Shown piece by piece: positions 1-6,108 of a DNA stretch of 6,453 nucleotides (positions within the stretch are counted from its first letter, which is position 1; each line of letters opens with the position of its first letter). The notes under the pieces are model-generated. The model made no database searches. It saw only the letters and a program-made list of their open reading frames with translations, and was not told the origin of the DNA. The DNA is taken from the NCBI GenBank assembly GCA_008933495.1, contig WBUW01000182.1, forward strand, positions 1 to 6,453, read 5' to 3'. Origin of the DNA: Pseudorhodoplanes sp. (GTDB taxonomy: Bacteria; Pseudomonadota; Alphaproteobacteria; Rhizobiales; Xanthobacteraceae). A program made the position numbers and the translations under genes.

Positions 1-1
1 G

Positions 2-67
2 GCCCATATCGACCGGCCGTGGCTGAAAAACACGCGGGATGATACCGCGCGCGCGGCCTCGGCCTGA
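2..67 (+). CDS. C-terminal end of an unidentified protein (5' truncated)
   Basis: An open plus-strand frame enters from the left edge and ends in TGA at 65-67. The 21 visible residues begin AHIDRPWLKNTRDD and end in an alanine-rich tail. They are too few for a family call. The frame is supported by GC-rich third positions and by its fit with the neighbour: it ends 16 bases before the stop codon of the convergent phaR gene. Genes beside phaR are often PHA-related, but the tail does not resemble the usual C-terminus of alphaproteobacterial PHA synthases, so I give no function. Confidence 0.5.
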   Translation, partial: AHIDRPWLKNTRDDTARAASA

Positions 68-83
68 GCGCAGAGCGCCCCGC

Positions 84-665
84 TTATTGTTTGTCCTTTT
101 CCGTCATCTGGTCGAGCCGGCGCTGCATTTCTTCCAGTTGACGTTTCATCGCATCGATGTCGCCGGCGGCTTCGGTCGGCTTTGAGGCCGGAGCTTCGTG
201 CTCGTCCTTGCGGGCGAAGGGGCTGAACATGCCGAAGGCCTTTTCGAACATCTCCATGTTCCGCCGGACCTGGTCTTCGAGCGGACCGAAGGCGCCGACG
301 CCAAAGGCCTGCGACATTTGCTGACGGAACTTCTCCTGCTCCCTGGTCAGCGATTCGAGCGATACTTCGAGATAGCGGGGGACCAGCATCTGCATGCTGT
401 CGCCGTAAAAGCGGATGAGTTGCCGCAGAAAATTGATCGGAAGGAGGTTCTGGGTGCCTTCCTTGTTTTCCTGTTCGAAGATGATCTGCGCCAGCACGGC
501 GCGGGTGATGTCGTCGCCGCTCTTGGCGTCGTAGACGACGAAATCCTCGCCGTTCTTCACCATGGTCGCGAGGTCTTCCAGCGTCACATAAGTGCTGGTG
601 CCGGTATTATAGAGGCGGCGATTGGCGTATTTCTTGATCGTGATCGGTTCTTCGGTTTTTGTCAT
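84..665 (-). CDS. phaR: Polyhydroxyalkanoate synthesis repressor / granule regulator PhaR
   Basis: PhaR is a DNA-binding regulator that also binds PHA granules. When polymer is absent it represses phasin genes and its own gene, and it is titrated off DNA as granules form (family knowledge). The 193-residue protein starts with the hallmark N-terminal PHB_acc_N DNA-binding domain at about residues 8-70, including ITIKKYANRRLYNT (8-21) and TYVTLEDLA (25-33). The PHB_acc region follows at about 75-120 (LLPINFLRQLIRFYGDSM). The tail is charged and ends in a predicted coiled coil (about 168-192, repeated M/L-x-x-M/L spacing), in line with oligomerisation. The start ATG (665-663) opens directly into the conserved domain. 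Its ribosome site is weak (only GCGGA-like bases upstream). The gene is divergent from phaA, as in other alphaproteobacterial PHA loci. The family and role are secure; autoregulation here is inference. Confidence 0.95.
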   Translation of the reverse strand: MTKTEEPITIKKYANRRLYNTGTSTYVTLEDLATMVKNGEDFVVYDAKSGDDITRAVLAQIIFEQENKEGTQNLLPINFLRQLIRFYGDSMQMLVPRYLEVSLESLTREQEKFRQQMSQAFGVGAFGPLEDQVRRNMEMFEKAFGMFSPFARKDEHEAPASKPTEAAGDIDAMKRQLEEMQRRLDQMTEKDKQ

Positions 666-700
666 GATTCCGCGATGGTTGGCGCCCGCCCGGGAGTAAG

Positions 701-712
701 CAGGGTTCCCTG
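701..712. promoter_or_regulatory. Candidate operator: CAGGG-TT-CCCTG dyad upstream of phaR
   Basis: Perfect 5-base inverted arms are separated by two T. The dyad lies 36 bases upstream of the phaR start codon and directly downstream of the possible phaR -10 box (718-713), where a repressor would block initiation. It could be a PhaR or other regulator site. Short dyads also occur by chance in GC-rich DNA, so this is tentative. Confidence 0.25.
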
Positions 713-835
713 AAAATAGGCGCTTTCTTCCGGTCCGGCCACCGTTTTATGCAAGCCCCTTATGCCCGTCCCGTTCCAGACGGGCCGCCAATTTGCGCAG
801 CCGATAGGCCGTGCTATCGAGGGGCTCACGGGATC

Positions 836-841
836 AGGGAG
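836..841 (+). promoter_or_regulatory. Ribosome binding site that decides the phaA start (AGGGAG)
   Basis: AGGGAG lies 1 base before the ATG at 843 and 7 bases before the in-frame ATG at 849. Only the second spacing is workable, so translation should begin at 849. This choice also puts the catalytic residues at the standard family positions 89, 348 and 378. Confidence 0.75.
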
Positions 842-848
842 CATGGTC

Positions 849-2024
849 ATGAAAGACGACATCGTTATTGTCGGTGCCGCGCGTACGCCGGTTGGTACAT
901 TCAACGGATCGCTCGCCAGCCTGCCGGCACACGAACTGGGCAAAGTCGCGATCAGGGAAGCGCTCAAGCGGGCGGGCGTCGAACCCACCAGGGTCTCCGA
1001 AGTGATTGTGGGGCAGATTCTGACTGCCGGCCAGGGCCAGAACCCGGCGCGGCAGGCTTCGATCGGCGCCGGCATTCCGGTCGAGAGCCCGGCCTGGGGC
1101 GTCAATCAGCTCTGCGGGTCGGGCCTGCGCGCGGTTGCGCTCGGCTTTCAGGCGCTCCTCAACGGCGATTCCGAAATCGTCGTCGCCGGCGGCCAGGAAT
1201 CGATGAGCCAGGCCCCGCATTGCGCCCATCTGCGCGACGGTACGAAAATGGGCGACCTCAAGCTTGTCGATACCATGATCAAGGACGGCCTGTGGGACGC
1301 CTTCAACGGCTATCACATGGGCAATACGGCGGAGAATGTCGCCAAGCAGTGGCAGATCACCCGCCAGCAACAGGACGAGTTCGCGGTCGCCTCCCAGAAC
1401 AAGGCCGAGGCCGCGCAGAAGGCGGGCCGGTTCAGGGACGAAATCGTGCCGGTTACGATCAAGACCCGCAAGGGCGAGGTCGTCGTCGACAGCGATGAAT
1501 ATCCCAAGCACGGCGCGACCGTGGAATCGATCAGCAAGCTGCGCCCCGCCTTTGACAAGGAAGGCACGGTGACGGCCGGCAACGCCTCCGGCATCAATGA
1601 CGGCGCGGCGGTGGTTGTTCTGATGAAGGCGTCGCAGGCGGCGAAAGAAGGCCGCCCGGTTCTCGCCCGCATCGTGTCCTGGGCGCAGGCGGGCGTCGAC
1701 CCGGCGATCATGGGGACGGGTCCGATCCCGGCCTCGCGGACCGCGCTGAAGAAGGCGGGCTGGAAAGCTGACGACCTCGATTTGATCGAGGCGAATGAAG
1801 CGTTCGCCGCCCAGGCCTGTGCCGTCAACAAGGATCTCGGCTGGGATACCGGCAAGGTCAACGTCAATGGCGGGGCCATCGCCATCGGTCATCCGATCGG
1901 GGCCTCCGGCGCGCGCATTCTGGTGACGCTGCTGCATGAAATGGCAAAGCGCAATTCCAAGAAAGGACTGGCGACGCTGTGTATCGGCGGCGGCATGGGC
2001 ATTGCCATGTGCCTGGAGCGCTGA
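849..2024 (+). CDS. phaA: Acetyl-CoA C-acetyltransferase (biosynthetic beta-ketothiolase) PhaA
   Basis: PhaA condenses two acetyl-CoA to acetoacetyl-CoA plus CoA in the cytoplasm, the first step of poly-3-hydroxybutyrate synthesis. The protein has 391 residues, the usual thiolase length. With the chosen start the nucleophile is Cys89 (NQLCGSG), the general bases are His348 (GGAIAIGHPIGASG) and Cys378 (CIGGGMG), and Asn316 lies in NEAFAAQ. These positions agree with the well-studied Zoogloea enzyme. The N-terminal half begins IVIVGAARTPVGTF, as in thiolase I/II. An upstream in-frame ATG (762) would add 29 residues unlike the family, and ATG 843 has no usable ribosome site. phaB follows 166 bases later on the same strand, which supports the PHA role over a catabolic thiolase (atoB-like), although the two cannot be told apart by active site alone. 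Confidence 0.96.
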   Translation: MKDDIVIVGAARTPVGTFNGSLASLPAHELGKVAIREALKRAGVEPTRVSEVIVGQILTAGQGQNPARQASIGAGIPVESPAWGVNQLCGSGLRAVALGFQALLNGDSEIVVAGGQESMSQAPHCAHLRDGTKMGDLKLVDTMIKDGLWDAFNGYHMGNTAENVAKQWQITRQQQDEFAVASQNKAEAAQKAGRFRDEIVPVTIKTRKGEVVVDSDEYPKHGATVESISKLRPAFDKEGTVTAGNASGINDGAAVVVLMKASQAAKEGRPVLARIVSWAQAGVDPAIMGTGPIPASRTALKKAGWKADDLDLIEANEAFAAQACAVNKDLGWDTGKVNVNGGAIAIGHPIGASGARILVTLLHEMAKRNSKKGLATLCIGGGMGIAMCLER

Positions 2025-2100
2025 CCCGGCTCTCGGTGGTGAACAATCGGCGGTCTGTCTGTGGTCGCGATCATGGACGCGTCACCGACGAAGGGATGGG

Positions 2101-2123
2101 ATGGCCGGGCTTGACCCGGCCGT
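2101..2123. repeat. Short interspersed palindromic repeat in the phaA-phaB spacer
   Basis: GGCCGGG (2103-2109) and CCCGGCC (2115-2121) form a perfect 7-bp stem around the loop CTTGA. A U-G and an A-U pair can extend it to 9 bp (2101-2123). GGCCGGGCTTGACCCGGCC with a flanking ATCCC/GTCGTCAT context resembles a palindrome I know as frequent in intergenic regions of many alphaproteobacterial genomes. Only one copy is in this window, so its repetitive nature rests on recognition. No T run follows, so it is not a standard intrinsic terminator. It could stabilise or partly uncouple the phaA and phaB messages. Confidence 0.7.
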
Positions 2124-2190
2124 CGTCATTCTGAAATTGTGAAATGCGAAACGGTCAAGAAAGACCTCATCTTGGGGGGACTAGATCATC

Positions 2191-2916
2191 ATGGCGCGCG
2201 TTGCAGTGGTTACCGGCGGGACCCGCGGAATCGGCGAAGCGATATCGAAGGCCTTGAAGGAGGCGGGCTGCAAGGTTGCGGCCAATTATGCGGGTAACGA
2301 CGAAGCCGCCGGGAAATTCAAGGCGGCAACGGGAATCCCGGTCTACAAATGGGACGTATCGAATTTCGAGGCCTGCGGCGCCGGCCTCAAGCAGATCGAG
2401 GGCGACCTCGGACCGGTCGAAGTCCTCGTCAATAACGCCGGCATCACGCGCGATACCATGTTCCACCGCATGACGCCGGAACAGTGGAATGCCGTGATCA
2501 ATACCAATCTCGGCTCACTGTTCAACATGACCCGCCACGTGATCGAGGGTATGCGCGCGCGCAAGTTCGGCCGCATCATCAACATTTCGTCGATCAATGG
2601 TCAGAAAGGCCAGATGGGCCAGGTCAATTATTCCGCCGCCAAGGCCGGCGAGCTCGGCTTCACCAAGTCGCTGGCGCAGGAAGGCGCCCGCAGCGGCATC
2701 ACCGTGAACGCGATATGCCCCGGCTATATCGCCACCGAGATGGTGAAAGCGGTCCCGCAGGACGTGCTGGAGAAAAGCATCCTGCCGCAGATTCCGCTTG
2801 GCCGCCTGGGCCAGCCCGAGGAAATCGCGCGCTGCGTGGTATTCTTGGCATCCGACGATGCGGGCTTTATCACGGGTTCCACGCTGACGGCGAATGGCGG
2901 GCAATATCTGGCTTAG
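2191..2916 (+). CDS. phaB: Acetoacetyl-CoA reductase (NADPH-dependent SDR) PhaB
   Basis: PhaB reduces acetoacetyl-CoA to (R)-3-hydroxybutyryl-CoA, the substrate of PHA synthase, in the cytoplasm. The 241-residue protein is a classical short-chain dehydrogenase. The nucleotide-binding TGGTRGIG motif is at 8-15, with Arg12 consistent with NADPH preference. NNAG is at 81-84, and the catalytic tetrad is Asn106, Ser134, Tyr147 and Lys151 (NYSAAKAG). The stretch ISSINGQKGQMGQVNYSAAKAG and the ending TLTANGGQYL are typical of PhaB rather than FabG. A G-rich ribosome site (GGGGGA, 2175-2180) lies 10 bases before the ATG, slightly far. It follows phaA on the same strand, so co-transcription is likely, though the 166-base gap with a hairpin repeat leaves room for a separate promoter. 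Confidence 0.95.
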   Translation: MARVAVVTGGTRGIGEAISKALKEAGCKVAANYAGNDEAAGKFKAATGIPVYKWDVSNFEACGAGLKQIEGDLGPVEVLVNNAGITRDTMFHRMTPEQWNAVINTNLGSLFNMTRHVIEGMRARKFGRIINISSINGQKGQMGQVNYSAAKAGELGFTKSLAQEGARSGITVNAICPGYIATEMVKAVPQDVLEKSILPQIPLGRLGQPEEIARCVVFLASDDAGFITGSTLTANGGQYLA

Positions 2917-3044
2917 GCTTTTGGTCTGATCCTGGCCTGTTGCCGGCGCCGATCCGGCCGGACGTGAGCGCGGCGAAACGCGGCGGCCGTTCTTGGCTAT
3001 GAGCGTCCCGGCAATCACATCTGCTGCTTCGACTGGATTCGATC

Positions 3045-3947
3045 ATGTCCGCGCGCCCGACCCTGATCGGTTTCACGGCCATCCTCATGTGGTCGCTGCT
3101 GGCTTTGTTCACGGTGGCGTCGGGGTCGGTGCCGCCCTTTCAGCTTGCGGCCATGACGTTTGCGATCGGGGGCCTGCTGGGGGCGGCTAGCTGGCTGTTT
3201 CGCAAGCGGGCGATCGCCAGTTTGCGCCAGCCACCGGAAGTCTGGGCGCTCGGCATTTTCGGGTTGTTCGGTTATCACGCGCTCTATTTTTTTGCGCTGC
3301 GGCTCGCGCCGCCGGCCGAATCCGGGCTGATCAATTATCTGTGGCCGCTCTTGATCGTCCTGTTTTCGGCTGTTCTTCCGGGCGAGCGGTTGCGCGCGCA
3401 TCATGTGGTCGGCGCCGTCCTCGGCCTGATCGGCACGGTGGTGCTGGTGGCCAGCCGCGCCCAACTTGGTTTCGCACCCGAGTTCGTTCCCGGCTATGCC
3501 GCCGCCTTTGTCGCCGCGTTCGTGTGGGCGGTCTATTCGGTGCTCTCGCGGCGCTTCGCTTCGGTGCCGACGGATGCGGTCGTCGGGTTCTGCCTGGTGA
3601 CCTCGCTCCTGGGATTGGCCTTTCATCTCGCGTTCGAGGAGACCGTGTGGCCGCAATCGGTCGGGCAATGGATCGCGGTCGTGGCACTTGGGCTCGGCCC
3701 GGTGGGCGCGGCATTCTATGTCTGGGACATCGGCATGAAGCGCGGCGACATCCGCGTGCTCGGCGCGGCGTCCTATGCGGCGCCGGTGCTGTCGACGCTA
3801 TTTCTGGTGCTCGCCGGCTATGCGCAGGCGACGCTATCGCTCGGCCTGGCCGCCGTCCTGATTGCCGGCGGCGGACTGTTCGCTGCCAAGGACATGTTCA
3901 TCAAGCGCCGGACGACCAGTCGCGCGACGCCAGCTCAAAGCCGCTGA
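3045..3947 (+). CDS. YddG-like EamA/DMT-superfamily inner-membrane exporter
   Basis: This 300-residue, strongly hydrophobic protein shows about ten membrane segments (roughly 6-26, 32-52, 66-86, 94-112, 119-138, 149-168, 178-196, 208-228, 236-257, 264-283), i.e. two EamA repeats. Features shared with the aromatic amino-acid exporter YddG are the opening TLIGFTAILMWS, NYLWPLLIVLFS at 97-108, the WAVYSVLSRR segment at 161-170 and YVWDIGMKRGDI at 225-236. Family members export amino acids or other small metabolites from the cytoplasm. The substrate here cannot be deduced, so no symbol is given. The start at 3045 opens straight into the first membrane helix but has no clear Shine-Dalgarno sequence. 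Its last 47 bases overlap the 3' end of the convergent cupin gene. It sits 128 bases after phaB and is probably an independent unit. Confidence 0.88.
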   Translation: MSARPTLIGFTAILMWSLLALFTVASGSVPPFQLAAMTFAIGGLLGAASWLFRKRAIASLRQPPEVWALGIFGLFGYHALYFFALRLAPPAESGLINYLWPLLIVLFSAVLPGERLRAHHVVGAVLGLIGTVVLVASRAQLGFAPEFVPGYAAAFVAAFVWAVYSVLSRRFASVPTDAVVGFCLVTSLLGLAFHLAFEETVWPQSVGQWIAVVALGLGPVGAAFYVWDIGMKRGDIRVLGAASYAAPVLSTLFLVLAGYAQATLSLGLAAVLIAGGGLFAAKDMFIKRRTTSRATPAQSR

Positions 3948-4326
3948 ATTCGAATCCCGGCGCCACCGTACACCCGCATAGTGTCCAGTCGCCGAGCGAT
4001 TCCGCGGTCTGCCATGCAAGGGCCGGAACGACGATCTGTGGACGTTCCCCCTCATGCAGGCGCGGTCCAAGCGTTGCGGCCGCGCTGGTCCCGCGCCCGG
4101 CAATCTGTAGTCTCAGCGGTGCGCCGGAATACCAGTGCCAGACCTCGACCGCGTCCACGCGATGCCAATGCGAGCGCTCGCCGCGGGCGAGCAGGAAATA
4201 GATCGCGGTCGACATGGCGCGGCCACCCTCCGGGGCATGATCGCGAAAACATTCCCGGTAATGGCCACCCTCAGGATGCGGCTTCAGGTCGAGCTCCCGG
4301 ATGATGTCGGCGGCCTTGAGGAGCAT
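3901..4326 (-). CDS. Cupin_5 (DUF985) family protein
   Basis: This is a single-domain beta-barrel protein of 141 residues, the normal size for the family. Both signatures are present: LKPHPEGGHYRE (14-25) near the N-terminus and SHWHRVDAVEVWHWYSG (52-68) in the first cupin motif. The possible metal ligands there are His53, His55, Glu61 and His64. The second half carries the family pattern PALAWQTAESLGDWTLCGCTVAPGFEFSGFELA. The biochemical function of DUF985 cupins is not settled; isomerase- or epimerase-like roles have been suggested for relatives, and I assign none. The ATG (4326-4324) comes one base after the gloB stop and lacks its own clear ribosome site, so translation probably depends on gloB ribosomes. 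In-frame sequence upstream of this ATG is only a shadow of gloB. The 3' end overlaps the convergent exporter gene by 47 bases. Confidence 0.9.
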   Translation of the reverse strand: MLLKAADIIRELDLKPHPEGGHYRECFRDHAPEGGRAMSTAIYFLLARGERSHWHRVDAVEVWHWYSGAPLRLQIAGRGTSAAATLGPRLHEGERPQIVVPALAWQTAESLGDWTLCGCTVAPGFEFSGFELASRDWSSGA

Positions 4327-4327
4327 G

Positions 4328-5095
4328 TCAGAAATTATTCTTGCGCTTGCGGATTTCGGCGAATACCTCGGCCGCGCTGCGGCCCGCAAGGCCGACCGCG
4401 GCGGCGACCGAGGGTAGGTCGGCGCGCAGGAAACAATTGGTCCGCTTTTCGGCCCCGATGGTCGAAGGCAGCGTCGGATTGCCGGCGGCGCGCAGCGCGT
4501 CGACCTCGCGGGCACGCGCCTGAAGATCGGGATTGTCCGGCTCGATCGTGCGCGCGAATCTGATATTGGCCTGCGTATACTCGTGGCCGCAGAAGAATGC
4601 CGTGTCGTCTGGCAGCGCCCGCAATTTGCGAAGCGAGTGCCACATCTGCTCCATCGTCCCCTCGATGACGCGGCCGCATCCGACCGAAAACAGCGTATCG
4701 CCGACAAAGGCGAGCTTTTCGGAATCGAAAACGTAACAGATATGGCCGGCAGTATGGCCGGGCGTCTCCAGGACGCGGCCGGAGAGCTCGCCGAGCCTGA
4801 CGATGTCGCCTTCCCCGACAGTCTCATCGACGTCGGCGATGCGACCGGCGTCCGCGCGCGACGCGACAACGCGGCATTGGTATTTTTTCTTCAGCGCGGG
4901 AATGCCCGCGGTGTGGTCGCCGTGATGGTGTGTCACCAGGATATCGGTCAGGGTCCAGCCGGTATGTGCCAGCGCGGCCTCCACGGGTGCGGCGTCGGGC
5001 GCGTCGATCGAGGCGGTCCGGCCGGTTGCGGTGTCGTGCAGCAGGACCCCGAAATTATCGGAGAGGCAATTGAACTGGTGGGTTTTCGCCGCCAT
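4328..5095 (-). CDS. gloB: Hydroxyacylglutathione hydrolase (glyoxalase II)
   Basis: Glyoxalase II hydrolyses S-D-lactoylglutathione to D-lactate and glutathione, the second step of methylglyoxal detoxification. The 255-residue length matches the family. The metallo-beta-lactamase fold carries the THHHGDHTAG motif, giving binuclear-metal ligands His56, His58, Asp60 and His61. The further ligands are His114 (TPGHTAGH), Asp133 (FVGDTLFSVGCGR) and His171 (FCGHEYTQANIRFA). The C-terminal HAGH domain (about 172-255) includes TIEPDNPDL and the substrate-binding-type TNCFLR (family usually NPFLR). The start at 5095 is preferred over the in-frame ATG at 5134 because an AGGGAG site lies 5 bases upstream and the protein then begins directly at the family N-terminus (HQFNCLSDNFGVLL). 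It is the first gene of a leftward unit with the cupin and is divergent from a methyltransferase gene. Confidence 0.95.
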   Translation of the reverse strand: MAAKTHQFNCLSDNFGVLLHDTATGRTASIDAPDAAPVEAALAHTGWTLTDILVTHHHGDHTAGIPALKKKYQCRVVASRADAGRIADVDETVGEGDIVRLGELSGRVLETPGHTAGHICYVFDSEKLAFVGDTLFSVGCGRVIEGTMEQMWHSLRKLRALPDDTAFFCGHEYTQANIRFARTIEPDNPDLQARAREVDALRAAGNPTLPSTIGAEKRTNCFLRADLPSVAAAVGLAGRSAAEVFAEIRKRKNNF

Positions 5096-5248
5096 GTCGT
5101 CTCCCTTGGGACGTTCAAGAAGTTTCGGTTGCAAGGAGGGCGCAATATTTTGTCACGGACAATGCCATTATGCGGGCATCGTTGCGCACCCGTTAAGCAG
5201 ATTCTCGTCCGTTTGCTTTGGCGCTCGGATTTCATGTTACGGTAAGCC
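5096..5248. promoter_or_regulatory. Divergent gloB/methyltransferase intergenic region
   Basis: This 153-base spacer must hold the promoters of gloB (leftward) and the methyltransferase gene (rightward). It is more AT-rich than its surroundings around 5145-5175. Small dyads are present: TGTC-ACG-GACA (5152-5162) and ATGCC with GGCAT arms (5164-5180). Neither strand shows a convincing -35/-10 pair; TTGCTT (5213-5218) on the plus strand is a weak -35 candidate. The methyltransferase start has no strong ribosome site. Confidence 0.45.
5101..5106 (-). promoter_or_regulatory. Ribosome binding site that decides the gloB start (AGGGAG)
   Basis: On the minus strand AGGGAG stands 5 bases upstream of the ATG at 5095. 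The longer in-frame start at 5134 would place this site inside the coding region and add 13 residues (MQPKLLERPKGDD) foreign to the family. Confidence 0.75.
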
Positions 5249-6022
5249 ATGTTTATCGACGTCGTCGATCTTCGCAATTTCTATTCGCAGGGACTCGGAA
5301 TCGTTGCGCGGCGCTTTATCGGGCGCGGGGTCCGCGCGCGCTGGGGCGACCTGAGCGGCTTGCGGGTCGCGGGCATCGGTTATGCCACGCCCTATCTTGG
5401 GCTGTTTCGGGAAGAGGCCGAGCGCTGCCTCGCCTTCATGCCGGCGTCGCAGGGCGTCGTGAAATGGCCTTCGAGCCGCCCCGCGCTTGCCGCGCTGGTG
5501 GAGGCGGACCAGTGGCCGTTGACCGACTCCGCCGTTGACCGCGTGCTGCTGGTACATGCGCTCGAAATGGCGGACGATCCGGTCGCGCTGCTGCGCGAAG
5601 TCTGGCGGGTGCTGACGCCGAACGGACGGCTGCTTGCCGTCGTGCCGAACCGGCGTGGGCTATGGGCGCGAACGGACACGACGCCGTTCGGCTACGGCCG
5701 GCCCTATTCGCGCGCCCAGATCACGGTCATTCTGCGCGACACCTGGTTTACGCCCAATGGCTGGGGTGAGGCCTTGTATGTCCCGCCGGTCGCCCGCGGC
5801 TGGTTTCTGCGTTCGGCCGTCGCGTGGGAACGGGCGGGAGCGACGATTTCCGCGCCGTTCGCGGGCGTCCACATTGTGGAGGCGACCAAGCAGGTCTATC
5901 GCGCCATCCCGGCGCGCCGCGAAAAGCGCGCGCTGGTACCCGGACTGAAACCCGTCCTGGCGCCCTCACCGGGCGCAACCGCGCGCGAGTGGCCAATTCA
6001 AAGCATAATCCGTTCGGATTGA
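5249..6022 (+). CDS. Class I SAM-dependent methyltransferase (Methyltransf_11 type), substrate unknown
   Basis: This 257-residue cytoplasmic protein has a Rossmann-type methyltransferase core. Post-motif-I elements are clear: LTDSAVDRVLLVHALEMADD (91-110) followed by EVWRVLTPNGRLLAVVPN (117-134). This matches the usual pattern in which an acidic motif II region leads into LREVWRVLxPxGR and VVPN. Motif I, normally a GxGxG turn, is degenerate here: VAGIGYATPYL (40-50). The C-terminal third (about 180-257) is Arg/Pro-rich and of no recognised domain. Divergent methyltransferase and gloB genes recur in alphaproteobacteria, from memory, with proteins showing the same weak motif I. The substrate is unknown. 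ATG 5249 is the first usable start; another ATG at 5234 meets a stop within a few codons. It converges on the next gene with an 86-base gap. Confidence 0.85.
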   Translation: MFIDVVDLRNFYSQGLGIVARRFIGRGVRARWGDLSGLRVAGIGYATPYLGLFREEAERCLAFMPASQGVVKWPSSRPALAALVEADQWPLTDSAVDRVLLVHALEMADDPVALLREVWRVLTPNGRLLAVVPNRRGLWARTDTTPFGYGRPYSRAQITVILRDTWFTPNGWGEALYVPPVARGWFLRSAVAWERAGATISAPFAGVHIVEATKQVYRAIPARREKRALVPGLKPVLAPSPGATAREWPIQSIIRSD

Positions 6023-6036
6023 ATCGGACCGCGCAC

Positions 6037-6053
6037 GCGATTTATCGTTTTTT
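6037..6053 (+). terminator. Weak intrinsic-terminator candidate after the methyltransferase gene
   Basis: GCGA-TTTA-TCGT (6037-6048) can form a four-pair hairpin including a closing G-U, followed by a run of T (6048-6053), 15 bases after the stop codon. The stem is very short for an intrinsic terminator, so only the position and T run support it. Confidence 0.3.
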
Positions 6054-6064
6054 GTGCGATCTTG

Positions 6065-6089
6065 CGCCGAACCGGTTGCCACTTCGGCG
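6065..6089. terminator. Hairpin between convergent genes, possible transcript end
   Basis: CGCCGAA (6065-6071) and TTCGGCG (6083-6089) form a perfect 7-bp stem with an 11-base loop. It lies in the 86-base spacer between two convergent genes and 20 bases past the stop codon of the leftward one, a position typical of transcript 3' ends. No T run follows on either strand, so it is not a textbook intrinsic terminator. It may instead be a 3'-end-protecting structure used with Rho. Confidence 0.4.
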
Positions 6090-6108
6090 GATCGCCCTCC
6101 AAGCTTCT

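Larger units (their letters stand above)
666..848. promoter_or_regulatory. Divergent phaR/phaA intergenic control region
   Basis: This 183-base spacer must hold the promoters of both phaR (leftward) and phaA (rightward). For phaR, a TATTTT box on the minus strand (718-713) could be a -10 element, but no good -35 is seen. For phaA, TTGCGC (793-798) and TATCGA (815-820), 16 bases apart, are a weak candidate promoter. TTATGC occurs twice as a direct repeat (747-752 and 760-765). A TGCGCA dyad sits at 794-799. Reported PhaR sites in alphaproteobacteria are TGC-rich dyads of CTGC/GCAG type; only half-sites (GCAG at 700-703 and 797-800) are present, with no clean copy. The region is certainly the shared upstream spacer; the individual elements are tentative. 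Confidence 0.5.

Noticed and set aside
662..1105. Minus-strand open frame spanning the phaR-phaA spacer
   Set aside because: It would overlap the phaR start and cover the divergent promoter region. The product has no recognisable domain and most of it is antisense to phaA.
834..1937. Long minus-strand open frame opposite phaA (367 codons)
   Set aside because: It is a GC-rich antisense shadow of phaA. Its translation is Arg/Asp/Gly-rich with no recognisable domain, while the plus strand carries a complete thiolase with all catalytic residues.
2942..2958. GCCGG/CCGGC hairpin after phaB as a terminator
   Set aside because: The stem is only 5 bp with no following T run, and such pairs are common by chance in this GC-rich spacer. 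I see no convincing terminator between phaB and the exporter gene.
2993..3190. Small plus-strand open frame ahead of the exporter start
   Set aside because: It is out of frame with the exporter, lacks a ribosome site, and encodes His/Gly/Val-rich sequence with no family.
3341..4201. Plus-strand open frame of 286 codons overlapping the exporter and cupin genes
   Set aside because: Its product is Arg/Gly/Cys-rich with no family resemblance, and it lies across two well-supported genes in other frames.
4327..4869. Upstream extension of the cupin frame inside gloB
   Set aside because: The frame is open but the translation is Arg/Ser-rich noise. The conserved cupin begins at the ATG at 4326, and gloB fully explains this stretch.
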